From: Limnoperna fortunei
Lineage: Eukaryota; Mollusca; Bivalvia; Mytilida; Modiolidae
NCBI GenBank assembly: GCA_944474755.1
Contig: OX104114.1
Coordinates: 22,777,220-22,841,219, forward strand
Length of the DNA: 64,000 nucleotides
Direction of reading: 5' to 3'
Part shown: positions 47,260 through 58,763 of the stretch, one piece after another
Layout of the letters: each line of letters opens with the position of its first letter
How positions within the stretch are numbered: the first letter of the stretch is position 1
Translations under genes and position numbers: made by a program
The notes under the pieces: model-generated
The model's input: the letters and a program-made list of their open reading frames with translations, nothing else
Database searches by the model: none
What the model was told of the DNA's origin: nothing

Positions 47260-48590
47260 AGAATAACACACATACTGAGAAAAGTAGCGCAAAAAATCAA
47301 ACTCACTCAAGTATAATTTTATCAGAGAAGAATACAATTTTAGAAAGATTATTCTACGATTCAATGAATTAAACCTACCGATATCGATTGCCTAGCTTTT
47401 GGCATTTGTAAAACCATAAAAAAACACATTGAAACTAAAGATACCGACAGATCACATCCCATTGTAGACTTGCATGAAATGAACATTTTCATAATTGTTT
47501 GATTTATTTCTCTTATCGACTTGAGCCCTACAAATACTGAATATTAATCTACATGTTGTCTGATACTCTTACAAAAAATGATATTGCTTATTGCATTGTA
47601 TATAGATTGAAAAATCTGCGTATTACTAAGTCAATTCATACTGGACAAATCATGGTTTTCTTATTGTTGAAGCAATTGATTAATTTTATCCCAAAGTATT
47701 CAGATTAAACCACGACATATAATGTTTAATTGGTGAAATCCTTGTTTATGATGATCACAATAAAGAGGCATGCAGTAAGGCCGCAGGAAGACCGCGAAAT
47801 AATGCGAATAGCGCTAAAAGCTAGGGGCATATTGTGAAGGTATTAATGACGTTATCTGACGCCTTTTAAGTCTTCAAAAAACTATTGTCAAGCAATTGAA
47901 GACAAATAAGCTGCCAAAGCCCGTCCCAAGATATTCAAACGGGGGAAATACACAAACAAACGCTTCTACTACAGAAATTCCGTGCACCGTTTTAATTTCT
48001 TTACCTACTACTGCAGGAAACACTAGTGACTATGTTCCTATATATTCAGTAGCTGGAGTGCTGTAACTTGAACAGTTTCGAGTGTCAATTATTCCATTCC
48101 ATGGAACTTTACAAATACTACAATGATGAACTCAAATAATGCAATAACAGCATAAAATGAAATAAAAGAAAATTACATCAAAAATATGTAATGGGGATTT
48201 ACGTAAATACGTTCACCAAAATGTTCCTTCTTCAGCCTAGGTGCCAGATAAGATAAAAAGTCAAATTTGGGCGGAATAAAGTAGATCTAAATAGTATTTA
48301 GACTGACAAAATTTAAAATGGTGTCAGCAGGGTCGGGAAAAAATGGACAAAGGTTAGGGTTCAAGGAAGAAAGTAGAACAACATTGACTCGTGGTTGTCA
48401 CTTTTTAATTTTTACTTCAGTGTATCTACAACGATATCCGAATTAAAGTCAATTAATTTTACGTTACATCGAAACAGTAAGGCGCCTCCTGGAGAAAAAG
48501 GGGAAAATTGTCGTTACGACGAACAATTTAGAAAACTAAAAAATATCATTAGAATTATCAAGGGATAATAATCACCAATCACTTTGCTTA
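47260..48590. other. No gene seen
   Basis: AT-rich sequence without recognisable features up to the DIRS-like element. Confidence 0.4.
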
Positions 48591-48829
48591 GATGCAAGAT
48601 TGGAACGGTTATTGTCAAAAATATCTCTCAGGTAATGCCTGTAGATTCCATTGCAAATACACTCACAGATGTATTATAGTACACCCTGCAGTTGTTTCCT
48701 GTCAATCCACAACCCCCTCATGCACGAATGTGGGTTTGCATTTACATAAATGTCGTAAGTTTGAACCTAGACATAATTACCATAATTAAAAATCTGCTTT
48801 GCAAAAGACTTACTACATGTAAAGTTAAC

Positions 48830-49440
48830 AAAAAATTACAGGAGTTGGAGCTAGGACGAATAGAAGGTTCGTTTCAAATTCCACCTTTCACAAATCTACA
48901 TCACCCATTGGTCTTTATGAACAGAAACAGCAAATTCATACAGATTAATTCATCACTCATCGTATCAAAACGGCTATCAGTGAGCGATAACTTTCGATTG
49001 AATTCTTATATGTACAATAAAGTTAATTGGATGATGCAAAACAGGGGTATCTAGAATATGGATATCTCCAAGTTTTTGGCAAAAGTGACATAGCCTTCGC
49101 CTTTCGGATCATTCCATTACGACCACAGGAGTCTTATCTGTTTGGTACTATTGTGCGGGTCAGTACTCTTTTGATAAGTGTTAACGTATAAATCATTTGC
49201 CATTATATGCCTTATTCTTTGGTGTATCACGTTTCAGACGATTTTCTTTTTGTATGAACAGCAGTGTAAAATGGTCTAAATACTTTCCGCAGGATACGTT
49301 CAAATATCAGAATTCCTATTTCTGAGAAAAACACAGAAGACCCTAGTACTAAATTAACCTTTTTGGGAATTAAACTTGATACTGTAAAACCGTCCCTTGA
49401 ATTAACCGGTTCTTTGTCAATTTCGGCCGACAATTTAGGT
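48830..49440 (+). pseudogene. DIRS-like reverse transcriptase remnant
   Basis: 'LQELELGRIEGSFQIPPFTN' is the characteristic entry to the DIRS polymerase. It is followed by 'FAFRIIPLRPQES', then the catalytic box in altered form 'YHVSDDFLFV' (expected Y-x-DD), then 'STKLTFLGIKLDT'. The region between the second and third blocks is much shorter than in the family, so dozens of residues are deleted, and stops interrupt the frame. The product cannot be active. Confidence 0.75.
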
Positions 49441-50630
49441 CTCATTTTTTCCCTTTATAGTCCTTCATTAATTTAATGTATAAATCGGACCTCGTATATT
49501 CAGAATAACGACCCTTATGTCCAGCCCCAACACACATTTCTCAATTAAAACTTTCCTGTTTAAACCAAATAATTTCTATGAAACGATGCATTTATTTTAT
49601 CAAGTGATAGCTATCCAAACAAGATAGTTTACATGACTTGTGAGGTCGTCTTTAGGGTACATTTAATAAATGAAGTCAACGTAAAATAAAGATGGATTGT
49701 TTTTAAAACCATTAATTTTAATTTTCATAATTTGCATTAATTTTTAAAGTGAATCCTTTTAATGAATTAATGTATTAGATACATGTGAATCGTTTTCAAA
49801 ACCAATAATTTTAAAAGTAAACATGGAGAGCACAGCAAAAACAGAAATTGTGACGATGATTTCAGTTGTAACACTCCGGTGCAAAAACGATCTCGTAAAG
49901 GTGTAAGTATAAGGATATGGTACGACAAATACAGCTGTAGCACATATGATAAACTTTGCAAAAAGAAAAATTACCGTTACCTGGAGTTTCTTTTGCTTAT
50001 GCAGTCACTAACAGAGGCCACTATCGTGCGAAGAAAAATAGAGAAAACGTTGACATGTTTTTTTCCCGTAAACAATTGACAAGTTATTACTCTCGTATAC
50101 ATTAACAAAATATCAGTGTGTATTTTAACTTTTCTTAAATATAAAACATTTATTACATTTCTTTCATGTTTTCCGTGCATAACAAACAAGTGTACAAAAC
50201 AGGTCTTCTTCTCACCGCCCCCCCTTTATTCATCTTCATTTTTGGTGATTTTCCAAATCTGAAGAAACCGGCCTATTGTCCAAACCGGCCATTTTGTTCG
50301 GCCCCTAAGGTATCCGGTTAATACATGTTTTACAGTACTATTTTCCGGATAGCTAAGCTTCCAAAATAAAAAATGGACAAATGTGACAAGTGACTATTCG
50401 TAAGTTGCAGTTCTTTTAGGTTTGCTTAATTTTGCATGTCACGTTATTTTATTTGGAAGGCCATTTTTGCGTCGGTTGTTTGATCTCGTTATTGGAATAA
50501 AACAACCGTTTCATCATATAAGATTAAGAAGGCTATGCAAAAGATAATTTACGGGTTTGGTTTAACTTCTTGCAGCAGTGTTATAGAAAAATTTCTTTCT
50601 CGATGATAGCTGACTAACGTCTGATACAAT
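49440..50630. other. Sequence interrupting the DIRS-like element
   Basis: It contains a plus-strand frame at 49879-50079 ('KRSRKGVSIRIWYDKYSC', 'LEFLLLMQSLTEATIV') of unknown nature and a C-rich patch near 50215. The frame does not read as part of a DIRS protein. The interval may be a second insertion. Confidence 0.35.
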
Positions 50631-50634
50631 TAAG

Positions 50635-51500
50635 CTCTTAACTGATGCTTCCGAATCATTAGGGTACTGTGATGGTGTTGGTAATTTTGGGTTTATGGTA
50701 AGTGGAATGGTGAGAGGTTGGCGTTTTATCCAAGTGTACTTTCATTTGAAATTTAATGCCATTTTTTTTACAAATAAGTCAAGTCTGATTATGTGTGACA
50801 ACCAGGCCTTAGTTCAAGTCGTAACTAAACCAACGAGTAGGAACTAAATATAATGTACATATTGCGAAGATTAGTGTTGCAGACATAGAGACTGAATATT
50901 AATATTAAAGCACAGTATTTGAGTACCAAAGAAAACATATTAGGTGACACACTTTCTCGTTCAAACATTCACGTTTGCAAGACGTTTTTACACACAGCGG
51001 CTGCAGATCTAATAATACCACCACACCCTTTGTTAAAAGATGTTGCTCAAGAACTTTTGACATCATCACTCGTAGTGTCAACAAGGAGGTTCTATATAGG
51101 GGTGTGGAAAATATTTAATAAATTGTGTATATTGAACATAGAGATGAATGTAATGTTCATATTCCGGTAACAATTTCAACCATTGTTTTGTTTTTAACTA
51201 AAATGTTTCAAGCAGGCGTGAGCTCAGAAACTCCTTTATCCTACAATTCTGCAATAGGGTATGTGCATAAATTTGTTTAATAGTCCCGATCCATCATCAT
51301 CGTTCATCGTTTAGCAGCATCTAAAAGGCAGTTTAAAATTACTATCTTCAAAAGAAATTCGGTTACCAATTGCAAAATCATTACTGAATAGAATGGTATC
51401 GGACGTAACTAAACATGATACCGTGTTTTATCAATCATTTTACTGTGCTTTGAATTTATGAGCTTTCTACCGGATTTTAGAACTTTACTTACTCAATTAG
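50635..51500 (+). pseudogene. DIRS-like RNase H and tyrosine-recombinase remnant
   Basis: 'LTDASESLGYCDGVGNFGF' is the RNase H start (T-D-A-S). 'MCDNQALVQVV' is the conserved D-N-x-A-L block. 'YLSTKENILGDTLSRS' is the end of RNase H. Then 'LLTSSLVVSTRRFYIGVWKIF' opens the recombinase N-terminal domain, with 'AASKRQFK' further on. Frame changes and stops occur between the blocks, and the catalytic part of the recombinase (R-H-R-Y) was not found. Confidence 0.75.
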
Positions 51501-51534
51501 GAAAGCCCAGAAGGCTCATTAGAGATTCATAATT

Positions 51535-51698
51535 TGAAATTCAATATAGTTCTAGCCAATCAGACTGCGTGTGACATAATCTCTAATAGTTCTTGTTTGA
51601 ACATATTCGAGAATCGAAATTCGAAATTCGAAATTCAATATAGTTCTAGCCAATCAAATGACATAATCTCAAACAATCAGAATAGTTCTTGTATAAAC
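51535..51698. repeat. 95-bp tandem duplication with GAAATTC microrepeat
   Basis: 'gaaattcaatatagttctag' begins at 51535 and at 51630. Both copies continue 'ccaatca' and 'gacataatctc', and end 'agttcttgt'. Between them 'cgaaatt' is repeated three times. The second copy has a small internal rearrangement. Confidence 0.8.
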
Positions 51699-51699
51699 G

Positions 51700-53560
51700 T
51701 AGCCACGAACACTATATTTATGATAATATTAATATTTATTTATAAAATATATTAAATATCTTAATTATTATAATTGAATAATTAATATTATTAATATAAG
51801 AAATAATATTGTACATATTATTTGTTATTTTAAATATTATAAATAATAGTAAATATAATTAATATAATTTATCAATAATATTAATATTAGTCTTTTAAGA
51901 CATAGCATGATTTATTAACATACTATCGCAGTATCCAACAAAGTATACCAAATATCGCCATGAAATTATTACTTAAACTCCATTTAAAAGTCTTTAAAGT
52001 TAAAAAAAAATTAAAGAGAATAGCATGCTTATAAATAGAAACATCATAAACGTTTGAAGTAGGGAAAATTGAAATAAAGATCGTTCAGTTAAAGCTAAGT
52101 ATTGAATGGATTCTGACAAAAAACTAATTACAAACTTTCAAAAGTCTGTTTAATTAGTGTAATTAAGCATGTTAAGAGAATAAAAACTATTTTTAAAATA
52201 TACCCATTTTATTGTATACATTAATTAAAATGTCTTGTGTATTTATAGCCAATAATTGCAGACGTTGGTAATTAAAATATGTTTTATATAAACCAGGTAC
52301 AATATAGAATAATAATTTTATCCTGCATCTTCGTAAAACATTAGATATCAAATCATTGAATTAACTTGTTAGTAATTATCTCTAATATTACTTACCAACA
52401 AGCAAGTTATTGAAACTACAACCTGTGGTGGCAATAACTGCCTGACCTGATAATTTCTGCAGAGATCAGGACAAATGCGTTATTGACCCACAAGCAGTAA
52501 TCGACAGAATAATTTATAACAGTACAAGTCATAGAACTCAAACATATGGTAAAATGTCAAATGTTGGTGTATCAACTTGTATTGTGTTCAGATAAAGGAT
52601 ATCTACTGTATCTACTGACCTCATTTTCATGACAAATTTGATCGAGGCAGGTCCAAAAGTGCTCTATTTCTGCCAAAAATTAATAATTACATATGGAATT
52701 ACTGTGACAGAAAGAAACTTATTTGTTAGGAAAAATAATCGATATACGCTTTGTTTATATCATTACATTTAGTAACACATTTGTTATAAATTCTCAAAAT
52801 GCATAGGATGTTTTGTATCAAAGTTTTTGATCGCCTTAGCAGGATTATGAATACATGTAACATTATTTGGATTTTAGAAGATACAATAGCTTCTATTTCT
52901 TAAATTATTAGCACTAATGCATTTCTGGCTTTAACGTCAATAATAAGTCTTAATTAAACAACACTCGTGTCTGGTGTAATATTTTGTTTGGCAACCGTAT
53001 TATCTTTAATGACACTTTATTTTGGAGTCGACACCTTTTCTATTAAACTGTCAGTCTTAAAGTATCGCCAAGTCAGTGTGGAAACCGGTTGTTGACTAGA
53101 GTATGTTTAATTTTTTCAGTGATATGGTCGTTATCTTATACCGCCATGTGTTCTGGTTTAAAGTTTAGATTTCGTTAAACGGATTTTCTTCTTATTTATT
53201 TAATATTGCAGCAGCTTTGGTTTTAGTTGCTGACATATATTAGACGGACCTCTTGTCAAGCAAAGTACATTTTTATAATCATGATATCTTTGATCACACT
53301 TAACTGTTACAAAATCAATCCACAGAAATGAATTAAGTTAAAATTTGCAAGGTTGATAAAATACCTACTTTAGAAGAAAAAATGTATTATGGTAAATAAT
53401 TATCGTACAGGAAACAAATATTAAGAGATGTTAAGGAAGACGAATACACACTTTCTTTATTTCGTAGATAGTCCATTGTGGTGTCTTAAGTATTTTATAA
53501 ACTACTTTAGAGTACAAACCCAAAGTGTTAATTGATTTCACAACTTTACGAACTTATATT
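51700..53560. other. AT-rich sequence, no gene seen
   Basis: 51715-51895 is a low-complexity (taat)/(aatatt) tract. The rest holds no recognised feature. Confidence 0.5.
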
Positions 53561-53610
53561 TGTCTAGTACACAGTACAAATAGGTTTCCACGAAACTGCA
53601 TTACACTTAC

Positions 53611-53703
53611 TTGTTGTAACCGTTGCTTTAGTCGATGACGGCAAAAATCTCGTAGTTGGAGTCTCCGTGGATGTGGTAAAATCTCCACCTATAAACATTT
53701 CCG
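53611..53703 (-). CDS. A-type Thr/Ser-rich linker exon (A2), shortened
   Basis: The donor 'ACAACAA|gtaagt' is strong and phase 1. The peptide 'FTTSTETPTTRFLPSSTKAT' clearly matches the second half of the A exons at 10294 and 12483. The acceptor used by those copies ('catcag') reads 'catctg' here and is lost. The nearest usable site, 'aataaatttag' at 53704, gives phase 1 and keeps the frame, for an exon of 93 nt (30 full residues). The sequence upstream of it still resembles the lost part of the exon. If the new site is not used, this exon would be skipped. The exon follows B2 in the order D-B-A. Confidence 0.6.
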
Positions 53704-53709
53704 CTAAAT

Positions 53710-54640
53710 TTATTTCATTGACAATGCTTATTATCGACGCGTGACTTTCATAAAGTACAGATGACATCACAACGAAAAATGATTGAATGTTTTGCGTAAC
53801 ATCCGCCGAGCATGACGAAAGTTCGGGACAAAAGGTAAGAAACAATAAATCAACACAACGGAAACTCATTTTTGCCTGCCACTTGAATAGAAAGTAGTAT
53901 TTTAAATGGACAAACAATTAAACATTTTGTTCAGGCTACAGTTTACCATAATATTTTATTGAAAGATCTTTATCGTTAAATCGTCGCGGCTCCTCCAAAC
54001 TAGTTACAAACTATTGTCTGCAGTGCAGGCTTTCTTTATGTTTTATATCTTTAAAACTCTGAAGAGAGGGCCTCCCTAAACTGCTACCTTGGGAAGTGAT
54101 GAGCAGCTGTGTTTATCCGGCACTTCATACTCTCGTAGTATGTACCCACATAATAATGTTTACAAATGTTTTACACATGATAGTTTCATATGTCATGGAA
54201 GATTCACTTTAATGCGCTAAATAAAAATGAATCCCAAAACGCATGGAAATTGCATTATGTTGATTTATTTCGTGAACCTTTAAGTATTTAGCTGCTTTCA
54301 TAATGTCATCTACGTTAAATGTTGACTTTGGTCACTTTGAATTCTTTAACCTATGTTCATATTTCACAGTAATAAAAATACTCATATATAAATGTCTGTT
54401 AGGTACCAATTTATCAAGAAACGATACCGGTTGTTAAGGTTTTGAAACTAGTAAGCCAGTTATAACAAATCTCTGCTTTTATCCTTGCAAGCATAATACA
54501 TTACAATATAGCACAACATTTTTTTTATAAAAATAACGCATATTTAGTTCGTTTTCATTATTGTTTCTTTTTAAAAAGTATTTTATTTAACATGTTTTTT
54601 TAGTCTGGCCTAGAAAAAGAATGTTTTTATTATATCTTTT
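53710..54640. other. Intron, no exon seen
   Basis: The first 55 bp or so are the former 5' part of exon A2. The rest is AT-rich without features. Confidence 0.5.
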
Positions 54641-54643
54641 TAC

Positions 54644-54727
54644 CTGATGTGACAGTCCTCGTTGTTTTCCTTAGTAATAGAGCCGTTGTCATTGTTGGTT
54701 GTGTTGTTTTTATTGCATACTCCGCAA
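54644..54727 (-). CDS. B-type Thr-rich linker exon (B2)
   Basis: The exon is 84 nt and encodes 27 full residues, with phase 1 at both ends. The acceptor is 'gtttgtcttttag' and the donor 'ACATCAG|gtaaaa'. The peptide begins 'AEYAIKTTQPTMTT' and ends 'TTRTVTS'. It is five codons longer than B1 at 13634-13702 but starts and ends alike. It is Thr-rich without cysteine and so a likely glycosylated spacer. It lies 471 bp downstream of cysteine exon D2, matching the D1-B1 distance of about 545 bp. Confidence 0.76.
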
Positions 54728-55198
54728 CTAAAAGACAAACAACCGTTTGTAAGTTATGGTATGTTCGATTAAGTTTAGAGTTAAAACAAAAATACATGTT
54801 GAACATGGCGTACATGAAATGGATTCAAACAATTCCTATTGGATAATATGGAATAACTAATATTATTAATTATTATCGACTACAAAAGTTGCGCAAAGAT
54901 GTTTTTCTATAACTTGCAAATATAATGCCATTATTCCAGCATTGATTATTTTTAAAAGCATGTAATGAATGGTTGTGCAACTATAAATGCAATCAATTGA
55001 GAATCATTTAGAAGATGGCTTATCGGAAATCTGCTAAAGTAAGATTTATCAAAATATAATAAAATAAAGCTGAATTTATAAGAAATTGTTAATTAAATAT
55101 GCATAAATAAGTTGAATGACTTTATCATTTCATCATGTTTAACCTTCGAACAAACGATAAAGTGTCTACATTGTTAAAACAGATAAGGACATATTTAC

Positions 55199-55283
55199 GT
55201 ATATGTGTAATACAGTCATGTGTGTTACAGACACAACCATTGGGTTCCAAATCATGAGATGTATGGCAGACTATTATGCTGTG
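55199..55283 (-). CDS. Cysteine exon D2 (end of 8-Cys module)
   Basis: The exon is 85 nt and encodes 28 full residues. The acceptor 'tttttcttacttaag' is phase 0 and the donor 'CATATAC|gtaaat' is phase 1. The core 'CHTSHDLEPNGCVC' and the closing 'THDCIT' give C-x10-C-x-C-x4-C. Length, phases and core are shared with D1 at 14248-14332. A second AG, seven bases downstream of the chosen one, gives phase 2 and would break the frame to E2, so the upstream AG was chosen. With E2 and W2 it completes an eight-cysteine domain. Confidence 0.75.
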
Positions 55284-55775
55284 CTTAAGTAAGAAAAAGA
55301 TTTTTTGGCACAATAATGTTTGCTACATAACAAGTTTATAGACATGCTTTTACTTTTACATCATAAGGCATTTTTAATTTGTTGATTGATTCGCCTTTGC
55401 TGTACCAATGACTGGTCAGATTATCCAAACAGTCAAAGACATTATGTAGACATTAATTTTTGTATATTTTTGACACAAATAATTGAAAAGATTCTCAAAC
55501 ATTACATAATACTAAAATAAAACTCAACTAAAACAAAATCTTGCTAAGCTGTATGTTAGCATTAATCCAGGTAAAAGAATATCTATCTTAATACACATAG
55601 TGTCTACAGTTCAAAAAATATCCGTACTTAAATAGTTTTAAATTACGACTCGATCTGTACACTCTAGATAAGAACTGAGAAACACAGAAAGACATTTTGT
55701 CAACATTATTGTATTTAAATCATTAGTGTTTTTCACAAAAAGTTATAAGTGTAAAATATATCGTCAGTGCTGACG

Positions 55776-55970
55776 TCATAATGCATTTCCATTTGATGTT
55801 CCATTTGCGCGTCTGGCGTAGCAAAATTTAATGCCTGGAACTTTGTGGTGTTTCCAACACTTACTATAGATTTTACACTTACTAATTTTTGTAAAATCCA
55901 CTGCAGAAGTCTTTTTTCGATTAAGGAATTTATTTTCTTTACTGAGGCATGAATTTAGGACTGCAAACAT
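55776..55970 (-). CDS. Small Cys-rich basic ORF, uncertain
   Basis: A 64-codon frame lies in the E2-D2 intron. Its second half is basic with four cysteines ('KCKIYSKCWKHHKVPG', then 'KFCYARRANGT'). A TATA-like 'cttatttatatag' lies about 40 bp upstream of the ATG. A strong acceptor-like 'gacttctgcag' inside the frame could instead start an alternative terminal exon (phase 1). The N terminus does not look like a signal peptide. It resembles E exons only in the C-x11-C spacing. I do not recognise it, and chance is possible. Confidence 0.2.
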   Translation of the reverse strand: MFAVLNSCLSKENKFLNRKKTSAVDFTKISKCKIYSKCWKHHKVPGIKFCYARRANGTSNGNAL

Positions 55971-55999
55971 TCTGCAAAATGTTGACCTATATAAATAAG

Positions 56000-58346
56000 C
56001 TTATTGTTTCATGTATGCTGACAATCTATCCTAGACAAGGAAGAAAAATAATGAACAATTCAACAAAGCCATAATGTAGTTGACAGCTTTCATATCTGCA
56101 GTATTGAAATGCAAACCATTTATAAAAGAAAACTTATTACAGACTTGTGGTGTAATAAATATAAACACTACGCTTTCCAAGACCAAAATTCTGTTTACTT
56201 GGATGTCTGAGATTTCCTGGTCTTCTCCTTTCACTTGAGTTAAATTCTTTATTTCTTGCCTTCCACCAAACATTTTTTTATTATAAGTCTTGTCGCGTTT
56301 TGGTATTAAATTAATAAATCTTTTTATATAGGGTCGGATTGAACGATAAATGTACGTAAGGGCAACTATCGTAGTAAACTGTCTATTCAATCTCCTCTGA
56401 CATGGCCGTAAGTTAGGATTGATTTAATAAGATGCAGTGACCTCTATTTCTGTAAGCTACCTGTACTAATTTTAATGTTTTACAGCGTTTTGCCAGTCTC
56501 CTGTCTAGATCTCTCTGTGTAATGTACGACCATGTCTGAGGTGTTAGGAAAATCAGTTCTCTCAAATATCATAAAGGTTTTCTTTCGGATAGTAGTGTTA
56601 ATATGTATCTGATACTACGATATTGCCGATGGATCTTATGGTCACAAGAGTATCTTGCTTTGTCAAAGGAAGGTGGAAAAACTTTTTATTTCTGCCCTAT
56701 TTAGAATGGGTTCATATACAACTATTCGCAACATCACGTGACTTATGTGACGTATTTCTGTCGGTCATATTGGATTTTCCTCTCAATCGAAATCCATAGG
56801 CACGATTTAAAAAAACGTTGATTTCTTATTTAAAATAAATAAAATATGTATGTTTTGCACATTGTTCCTGGTACTACAGTCTCTTATCTTTCGAATGATA
56901 TACATTTTATCAGTTTAAATTACTTGCAAAATACTTTTCATTTTGTTTGAAAAAAAACCTTATTTACTTCCTTCTGGTTACATGGTTTCAATGTAAATTA
57001 GTAAATTATGCATCACTTCTGACGTGAATTGCATAAATACAGCTGGCATAAACTATGTTTTACCGCATATATACAAATAGTAGATAAATTTATGTGTTAA
57101 TTTTCACATTTTATCACTTTATTTGCTATTCTTCATACTTCCCATTTCATTTCAAATTCGCTCGTGTTACAATTTGTAACATGGAAGATACATTTTCGTT
57201 CAGACAGGAAACAGGGTTATGTGGCATAATTATAGTCTAATAAAATCTCAGAAATTTTTAAAATTAAAAGTAAATAATTTAACAATTAAACAAAAAACAA
57301 TTAGGAGTATTTGACTTACAAATTACTGTCATTAGAAAAAGTAGAATTAACTGCATCTGCTTTGCCTTGTATTGAATTAAAAATGTGGCAACAAACTTGT
57401 GATAAACATTTATAAAGTATTTCTTTAAAAGTTAATTACAAAAATATCCCGATTTTTGTCGCATTTTGCTATGCCATAAAGGTAATCACAATTAAAGTTT
57501 TGAAAATAAGCTGTTCAATAAACATCCTGTACAGGGAAAATAAGTTTATTACAGTACAAGCTTTATCAGGATGACACAGCATGGGTTTAATTTCAATACT
57601 TTAAAGGTGTTCTAAAGAACAAATCTGTCACAAATGTTAATTAGGTACCCATAATTCATTGCAAATTTGATGTGATGTCTAAAATTATAAACTATAGTAA
57701 TATATTTTGAGGATTAAAACAATAATGCAACGGGAAAAAACAATAAACCATTCGTAAAGGAGAAACTCCATTGATGATAAAAATTAAAACAAAATATATA
57801 AAACAATTTTTTTTTAAATAGACAAAAATTGTTTAATATAATGAATAATAAAAAGTGTTATAAATAATAAAAGTTTGATATATTCTAAAAGTTTGCTAGT
57901 AATGTATTGAAACACACTAATCGTGCATTGAAAAACAGAGTGATCGAACCTAATTATGACGTTAATAGTTGCATGTGTCTCGAAAATAAGAGTGGTCGTG
58001 TTCTATTATTGTGAGTATTTCCTTTCCTATTTAACAATAATTGACGATGTTATAATAATTTACATAAAACATGTCAACGCATGAAAACCTTATACGGGAT
58101 TCACAGAATTTCTGCCGAAGGTCAGGTTCCTCATTGATTGATCCTGCCTATTTTACCTTCCCCATCCGCAATACAAACTGCTTACGATATTATAGCTAAA
58201 TAAAATGTGAAAGTTATGTTAAATCTCAAAGACACAATACAACCAATCTAGTTTCCGGTTAACTTTGTTCATTTGCCGTCAATTTACCATATGGTATGTA
58301 TAAAAACGCTTGGCTTAAATTAAACGATTCGTTACTAATTACTTAC
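56000..58346. other. Intron between E2 and D2, no exon seen
   Basis: A 119-codon minus-strand frame at 56031-56390 has no recognisable domain, no paralogue among the modules and no clean splice pair. The rest is AT-rich. Confidence 0.4.
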
Positions 58347-58403
58347 TTCACGCCAGATGCACAAGCCAATTATTTCTCCTTTGTTCACACGTAAGTGACA
58401 ATG
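58347..58403 (-). CDS. Cysteine exon E2 (middle of 8-Cys module)
   Basis: The exon is 57 nt and encodes exactly 19 residues, phase 0 at both ends. The donor 'CGTGAA|gtaagt' is near-consensus and the acceptor 'aaattttgattttag' has a pyrimidine-rich lead. The peptide 'HCHLRVNKGEIIGLCIWRE' has the C-x12-C pair, exactly the spacing of E3 at 21999-22073. Other residues have diverged almost completely, so only cysteine spacing, phase and order link the two copies. It joins W2 upstream (phase 0) and D2 downstream (phase 0). The downstream intron is long (about 3.06 kb). Confidence 0.68.
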
Positions 58404-58716
58404 CTAAAATCAAAATTTTAAATAGTAAATTCATTGCAGATTAAAGGTACATTTTTTTATTTTTTGTTCTTTGTAATTTAACATTTAAATATTTGTCTTA
58501 CTAGAAACAACGAACATATAACTTTCAAATAAAACAAAACTGCTACAAAAACCAGGTGCGAAGTCATTTTTGGATAGGGTAAACCTTATCATGTTTGGTT
58601 ATTTATACTATTTTATAATTTTTCACTTATAATAGAAAAGCTTTAGTTTTAATTTCAATTTATGTTAGAAATAACATATGTATTGTAACGGAAAATTGAT
58701 ATTTATACATACTAAC

Positions 58717-58763
58717 TTCAAACCACCGACAGTTATGAAAGTTGCATAAAATCCATGTAAGAC
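58717..58763 (-). CDS. Cysteine exon W2 (start of 8-Cys module)
   Basis: The exon is 47 nt and encodes 15 full residues. The acceptor 'gttttttcag' is phase 1 and the donor 'TTTGAA|gttagt' is phase 0. The peptide 'LTWILCNFHNCRWFE' gives Trp, then C-x4-C, as in W3. The W3 donor position (right after the second cysteine) is not a GT here; the donor has moved four codons downstream. Because E2 starts one residue before its cysteine instead of five, the distance between the second and third cysteines remains five residues in both copies. That compensation supports both exons. Confidence 0.66.

Larger units (their letters stand above)
48592..51510 (+). mobile_element. Decayed DIRS-like (tyrosine-recombinase) retroelement
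   Basis: On the plus strand, in order: a Cys/His-rich Gag-like knuckle (about 48592-48690, 'CQKYLSGNACRFHCKYTHRC'), a reverse transcriptase (48830-49440), RNase H (about 50635-50830), then the N-terminal part of a tyrosine recombinase (50910-51500). This order is typical of DIRS/Ngaro-type elements. Frames are broken by stops and shifts throughout, and about 1.2 kb of unrelated sequence (49440-50630) separates the reverse transcriptase from RNase H. No split or inverted termini were found. It is a dead copy. Confidence 0.8.

Noticed and set aside
49227..49445. 72-codon minus-strand open frame
   Set aside because: The plus strand of the same region reads as reverse transcriptase ('TFLGIKLDT'), so this is its shadow.
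56031..56390. 119-codon minus-strand open frame in the E2-D2 intron
   Set aside because: It has no domain, no paralogue among the modules and no clean splice pair. One such frame is roughly expected by chance in this amount of AT-rich DNA.
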